From Shewanella sp. (GTDB lineage: Bacteria > Pseudomonadota > Gammaproteobacteria > Enterobacterales > Shewanellaceae), in contig SDWK01000487.1 in assembly GCA_004195335.1 (NCBI GenBank), forward strand, positions 1-8,926: a DNA stretch of 8,926 bases, in the 5' to 3' direction. How positions within the stretch are numbered: position 1 is the stretch's first letter; each line of letters opens with the position of its first letter. The translations under genes were made by a program, and so were the position numbers. Positions 6,233 through 8,926 of this stretch are shown here, in pieces. The notes below the pieces were generated by a model. The model was not told where the DNA came from, searched no databases, and saw only the letters and a list, made by a program, of their open reading frames with translations.

Positions 6233-8077
6233 TCACGGTAAAGCTCTAGCCCGACTGAACGCTTGTTCGGCTCCAGTTTCGTCACCTATCATTTTCAGGC
6301 TATTACCTATTTTCATCATAATGTCAGAGCTCCCGACTCCAGAATCAACCGCCTGGCGGAAAAAACCAATGGCATCATTGAACCGTCTTTCAGCATAGGC
6401 AATATAGCCTAGCAAAACAATTGTATCGATATCGGCGACACCTTGGCGAAGAACCCTTTCTGCCAATTCTCGTGCCTGCTTCAATTGACCTTGTGTATAA
6501 AGCAGCCCGGCATAATTTGAAGCATGAATTGAGTCAGGGTCCAGGCTGAGTGCAAACTGATAATATTGCCTGGCCAGGTCAAGTTTGCCCATCTTTTGAT
6601 AAATTACGCCCAGATTTCCGGCAGGCTCGGCAAAGTCAGGTTTTTCTTTTAATGCCCCCAGATAAGCACTTTCAGCGCCAGCTAGATCATTATTATTCTG
6701 CAAGGTCATACCAAGCGTATATAAGTTTGTATGTTGATTCACTCTGTTTCTCTGTACCCACTGGTCCTCAACAACCTTAGTTATAACATCCGTATGCGAT
6801 AGGTCTGCAGCAATGGCAGGCAGAATTTCCTGTACCAATTGACTAGCGGCAAAACGGTGGCCGTTGTCGTTAGGATGAACATAATCAAGAAAGAGATCTA
6901 GCCCGGACAACCTGCTACTTCTATCGATAAAATTCTTTTTCAGGTCGACCAGTTTTAATCCGTTGGCATGAGCAGTAGAACGAATACCCTCCTGAAGAGA
7001 GCGATTGGCACGTGTTGGTCGAGGGTCAAGATCACAGGCCCGTTCAAATGATTCTAAAGCCTGAGAGATATGTCCCAAACGTTGCCTACAGTACCCGAGC
7101 AGATAATGTCCAGATGCGTAATCCGGTGTCAGAAGCAACAATTCTTCCAGCCTCTCCGCAGCATCGGAAAACCGCCTCTGATCCAGCAGATTGGTTGCCT
7201 CTGTCAGTAATTTCTTCCAACTGGCCAATTGACCCTGGTTTGCGATTCCTGCCGGAGCATCGCTACAGCGCCACTCTGAGAGATTTATCGGCACCGTGCA
7301 CAGGACGCCAGTAGCGCCAGAGTCATTAATCAATCGCGCCATGTGCTGCAGGTTATTACTAAAGTTTTTCAGCACCTCGCTATCGGTCTTCTTAGAGCGA
7401 CCAAGCATACCGCGGCGTACCTGTGATTGCGCTCTTGGGTCGGTAATGTCCTGTCCTCGATGCACTGCAAAAACCGCTGGCAGTGTTTTCTGTAACCCCA
7501 CGCGAATGGTCCTGTAAACCATGCTGTTCCGCAGTACACGCTGCACTTGCGCCATCTCTTCCGTACGCGCAAAAGCCGAGAATGAATTATGTTCGATATA
7601 CTCATTGTTGCCGCTCCAGACGACGATAACGTCAGGTTCGTAATGGACAACATCTCTGAGCAGATCGAGAACACGATGACTGCCATAAGACATTGCAGCA
7701 ACATTAATAATCTCAAACCGATCTGGCGCAACATCATCAAGGGCTCGTTGCATGTATCCGGAATAGGATGTATTGGGGCCTCCCGGCCAACCAAGCGCGG
7801 CAGATCCCCCCAGGATAAAGATGCGCTCTACGCCTGAAGGCTTTTGTTTCAGGAAGCGATTGAACTCCATTGAGTTTTTGAAATGCGGATTTGTCTCATA
7901 ATAATCCGCATAATCTCCCCGACCGGAAACAAATAAGGGATAAGAGGTATTGGGGAAGTCCCGCTCCCAACTTTCAACCGGAAGAACGCGCGTAATTCCT
8001 TCCAAGATCAGGACAAAGAACGTAGCAACCAGTATCCCGATGGTTAACTTGGAGATTATGGTTTTTGGTACAGCCAT
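6233..8077 (-). CDS. Membrane-anchored SGNH hydrolase-like protein with TPR repeats
   Basis: The 614-aa protein has one N-terminal hydrophobic helix (residues ~10-30, LTIGILVATFFVLILEGITR) that should tether it to the inner membrane with the rest outside. SGNH blocks are visible: FILGGSAALG (87-96) with Ser92 as nucleophile (GGSA in place of GDSL), a Gly in AAMSYGSHR (127-135), VWSGNNE (153-159) with Asn157, and DYVHPNDNGH (398-407) with the D398/H401 dyad. Between blocks III and V an insert carries a TPR-like helical pair (~285-350: FSDAAERLEELLLLTPDY, ISQALESFERACDLDP). After the hydrolase domain at least four TPR units fill ~446-612 (DLAGAESAYLGALKEKPDF, DLARQYYQFALSLDP, and others). SGNH enzymes of this kind act as acyl-esterases or acyltransferases on glycans; the substrate here is unknown. 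It lies 26 bp after the DUF5989-like gene and 24 bp before the carbamoyltransferase. No strong ribosome site precedes the ATG. Confidence 0.88.
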   Translation of the reverse strand: MAVPKTIISKLTIGILVATFFVLILEGITRVLPVESWERDFPNTSYPLFVSGRGDYADYYETNPHFKNSMEFNRFLKQKPSGVERIFILGGSAALGWPGGPNTSYSGYMQRALDDVAPDRFEIINVAAMSYGSHRVLDLLRDVVHYEPDVIVVWSGNNEYIEHNSFSAFARTEEMAQVQRVLRNSMVYRTIRVGLQKTLPAVFAVHRGQDITDPRAQSQVRRGMLGRSKKTDSEVLKNFSNNLQHMARLINDSGATGVLCTVPINLSEWRCSDAPAGIANQGQLASWKKLLTEATNLLDQRRFSDAAERLEELLLLTPDYASGHYLLGYCRQRLGHISQALESFERACDLDPRPTRANRSLQEGIRSTAHANGLKLVDLKKNFIDRSSRLSGLDLFLDYVHPNDNGHRFAASQLVQEILPAIAADLSHTDVITKVVEDQWVQRNRVNQHTNLYTLGMTLQNNNDLAGAESAYLGALKEKPDFAEPAGNLGVIYQKMGKLDLARQYYQFALSLDPDSIHASNYAGLLYTQGQLKQARELAERVLRQGVADIDTIVLLGYIAYAERRFNDAIGFFRQAVDSGVGSSDIMMKIGNSLKMIGDETGAEQAFSRARALP

Positions 8078-8103
8078 GCGTTAACTTCAGTTTGCGGAAA
8101 AGA

Positions 8104-8298
8104 TTAAAATAATGTGTAGATAAATGGCAGTGCCGGCCCCACTCCCGCAAGGACAGCGACCAGAGCCAGCAATAAGAGAACCACAATAATCGGCGTCAAC
8201 CACCAACGTTTACTGTGTTTCAGGTAGTACATAATGTCCTGAGCTAACGATGCCTGTTGTTTCTTCCCAGTCAAAACCAAGCCCCTTAATATTGCCAT
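8104..8298 (-). CDS. DUF5989-like (SxtK-like) small membrane protein
   Basis: The 64-aa protein has a polar N-terminus, a YYLKHSKRWWLTP segment (24-36), one hydrophobic helix (~35-53, PIIVVLLLLALVAVLAGVG) and the ending LPFIYTLF. An aromatic/basic patch before a single helix and a C-terminal PFIYTLF match what I recall of the DUF5989 family, which sits beside carbamoyltransferases and SxtJ proteins; SxtK of saxitoxin clusters appears to be of this type. It is slightly longer than usual (about 50 aa), and Met23 is an alternative start. ATG 8298 lies inside the end of the upstream gene (13-bp overlap), with no independent ribosome site, so translation is probably coupled. Role unknown; a small partner of a membrane complex is likely. 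Confidence 0.8.
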   Translation of the reverse strand: MAILRGLVLTGKKQQASLAQDIMYYLKHSKRWWLTPIIVVLLLLALVAVLAGVGPALPFIYTLF

Positions 8299-8747
8299 TT
8301 ATAGTGAATATTTTCAGTTTTACACGCTTTCTGATGCCATGCCGATGCAATTGGAGTCTTTGAACGGACACGCATCGGATCCCAACCAATGATTCGCAAG
8401 ACAAAGGCGTATGGTGTAAAGACACAGAAAAAAGCGACGGCAAGAACCAGACCCGCCATAATTTTCCCAACGGGACCGAGCACTGCTTCAACGACTCGGT
8501 AAGGGCGTCGCATCATGTCGGGAAGCAGTATCCCACATAACAAGCTTACTGCTATCCCCATCGATATAATCCAAATTATTGAACCCGCATATTGAAGAAA
8601 AATCCATCCGCTCAATACAAAAAACATTAACGCCCACGATACAGCAAACATTCTTAATAACAATAAACTCGGATATTTTTTTCTAGCTGAATTCACCGGC
8701 TGCAATTTTCCTTCATTTTTCAAGTCACACCTGAATTTACCCTGCAT
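8286..8747 (-). CDS. SxtJ-like membrane protein
   Basis: The 153-aa frame encodes a basic N-terminus and three predicted membrane segments (~33-50, ~54-75, ~97-120), a LLPDMMRRPYRVVEAVLGPVG loop between the second and third, and TPYAFVLRIIGWDPMRVR (111-128) followed by a polar tail. The RPLYR-type loop and the TP...LRLxGxDPLRL signature resemble the SxtJ family found next to O-carbamoyltransferases, including in saxitoxin clusters. The start is uncertain: ATG 8747 has no clear ribosome site, whereas GAAGG at 8710-8714 precedes in-frame TTG 8705 (4 nt, too close) and GTG 8696 (13 nt, long). A start near GTG would give ~136 aa, close to the usual family size. It is the first gene of the operon, about 80 bp downstream of a group II intron end. 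Confidence 0.75.
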   Translation of the reverse strand: MQGKFRCDLKNEGKLQPVNSARKKYPSLLLLRMFAVSWALMFFVLSGWIFLQYAGSIIWIISMGIAVSLLCGILLPDMMRRPYRVVEAVLGPVGKIMAGLVLAVAFFCVFTPYAFVLRIIGWDPMRVRSKTPIASAWHQKACKTENIHYKWQY

Positions 8748-8828
8748 TATAACTTGTCGTCTCTCGAATAAAAAGCTTTAAAAAGTAGCGGCCTTAATAA
8801 GTCTGATGACTGTAACGATAAATCGCAG
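8748..8828 (-). promoter_or_regulatory. Leader between group II intron and operon
   Basis: This 81-bp stretch is the 3' exon of the intron and the only space for an operon promoter inside the window. It is AT-rich (e.g. CTTTTTAAAGCTTTTTATTC on the - strand), but I see no good -35/-10 pair with space for a leader. The operon may be transcribed from upstream, through the intron. Confidence 0.3.
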
Positions 8829-8926
8829 ATCGGGTAGGAGGCGGGGTTGCCCCCGCCGTCCTCCCACACCACCGTACATACGGTTCCGTATACGGCGGTT
8901 CCTGATTTGCATCTGCATTATCAACC
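8829..8926 (-). mobile_element. 3' end of a group II intron (IIC-like), domains V and VI
   Basis: Reading the - strand, domain V occupies 8901-8868 and domain VI 8865-8832, and the intron should end ...CCCGAT at 8829. Domain VI folds as AGGA/TCCT plus GGG/CCC stems with a single bulged A (complement of 8835), the seventh nucleotide from the 3' end, as expected for the branch-point. Its tip is a perfect 7-bp GGCGGGG/CCCCGCC stem closed by a GCAA tetraloop (8840-8857). Bases 8902-8926 are presumably the end of domain IV. The maturase and domains I-III would lie beyond the right edge. The intron points in the same direction as the operon. Confidence 0.8.
8868..8901 (-). ncRNA. Group II intron domain V catalytic hairpin
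   Basis: Exactly 34 nt on the - strand, from GAACCGCC to GTACGGTGGT. Nucleotides 3-11 pair with 26-34 (9 bp), followed by a 2-nt bulge on the 3' strand, a 4-bp upper helix and a GAAC loop. The catalytic triad at positions 5-7 is CGC, with the middle G in a G.U wobble; CGC rather than AGC is typical of group IIC introns. Length, bulge and triad all fit. Confidence 0.8.

Noticed and set aside
7369..7794. Long open frame in another - strand phase within the SGNH gene
   Set aside because: It lies wholly inside a well-supported gene with conserved motifs and encodes no recognisable domain.
8746..8751. TATAAT as a promoter giving a leaderless mRNA at ATG 8747
   Set aside because: The transcript would start downstream of this ATG, and the matching -35 (TTTTTA at 17 bp) is poor; kept only as a hint about start choice.
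8840..8857. Strong GC hairpin that looks like a terminator stem
   Set aside because: It is the tip of group II intron domain VI with a GCAA tetraloop and bulged branch-point A below it; no T tract follows on the - strand.
1..8926. CRISPR arrays, tRNA or rRNA genes
   Set aside because: No regularly spaced repeats were seen, and no tRNA-like or rRNA-like sequence was recognised by eye.

Overview
The window looks like a piece of a deltaproteobacterial genome of the Desulfuromonadales type (Geobacter, Pelobacter or Desulfuromonas relatives). This is an inference from gene content: an O-carbamoyltransferase / SGNH hydrolase / SxtJ-like / DUF5989-like set, a REP-associated (IS200-like) transposase remnant typical of these bacteria, and envelope-anchored TPR proteins. 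No rRNA or other taxonomic marker is present. Base composition is mosaic: roughly the first 1.2 kb is clearly GC-rich, and most of the rest is visibly more AT-rich.

Left half (+ strand). Three members of one TPR protein family lie in a row in different states of repair. The first (2-892) is cut by the window edge. The second is broken: a lipoprotein N-terminus (893-1270) is followed by the N-terminus of a REP-associated tyrosine transposase fused in frame to the family's TPR C-terminus (1267/1315-1902). A SUMF1/FGE-sulfatase-fold secreted protein that lacks the FGE active-site cysteines (1982-2770) comes next. The third member (2977-4386) is complete, with an N-terminal membrane anchor. I recognise the C-terminal part of the family as TPR, but its conserved middle domain has no secure name.

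Right half (- strand). Four genes form a tight operon read from right to left: an SxtJ-like membrane protein (8747-8286), a small DUF5989/SxtK-like membrane peptide (8298-8104, overlapping by 13 bp), a membrane-anchored SGNH hydrolase with TPRs (8077-6233) and a NodU/CmcH-type O-carbamoyltransferase (6208-4439). The likely logic is a carbamoylation module. A cytoplasmic enzyme makes the carbamoyl ester, while a membrane-tethered SGNH/TPR protein and two small membrane proteins support delivery, assembly or further modification of a surface product. The two halves converge at 4387-4438.

Right edge. The last ~100 bases are the 3' end of a group II intron on the - strand. They hold a 34-nt domain V with a CGC triad (group IIC-like) and a domain VI with a bulged branch-point A, ending about 80 bp before the operon's first gene. 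The rest of the intron, including any maturase, lies outside the window.
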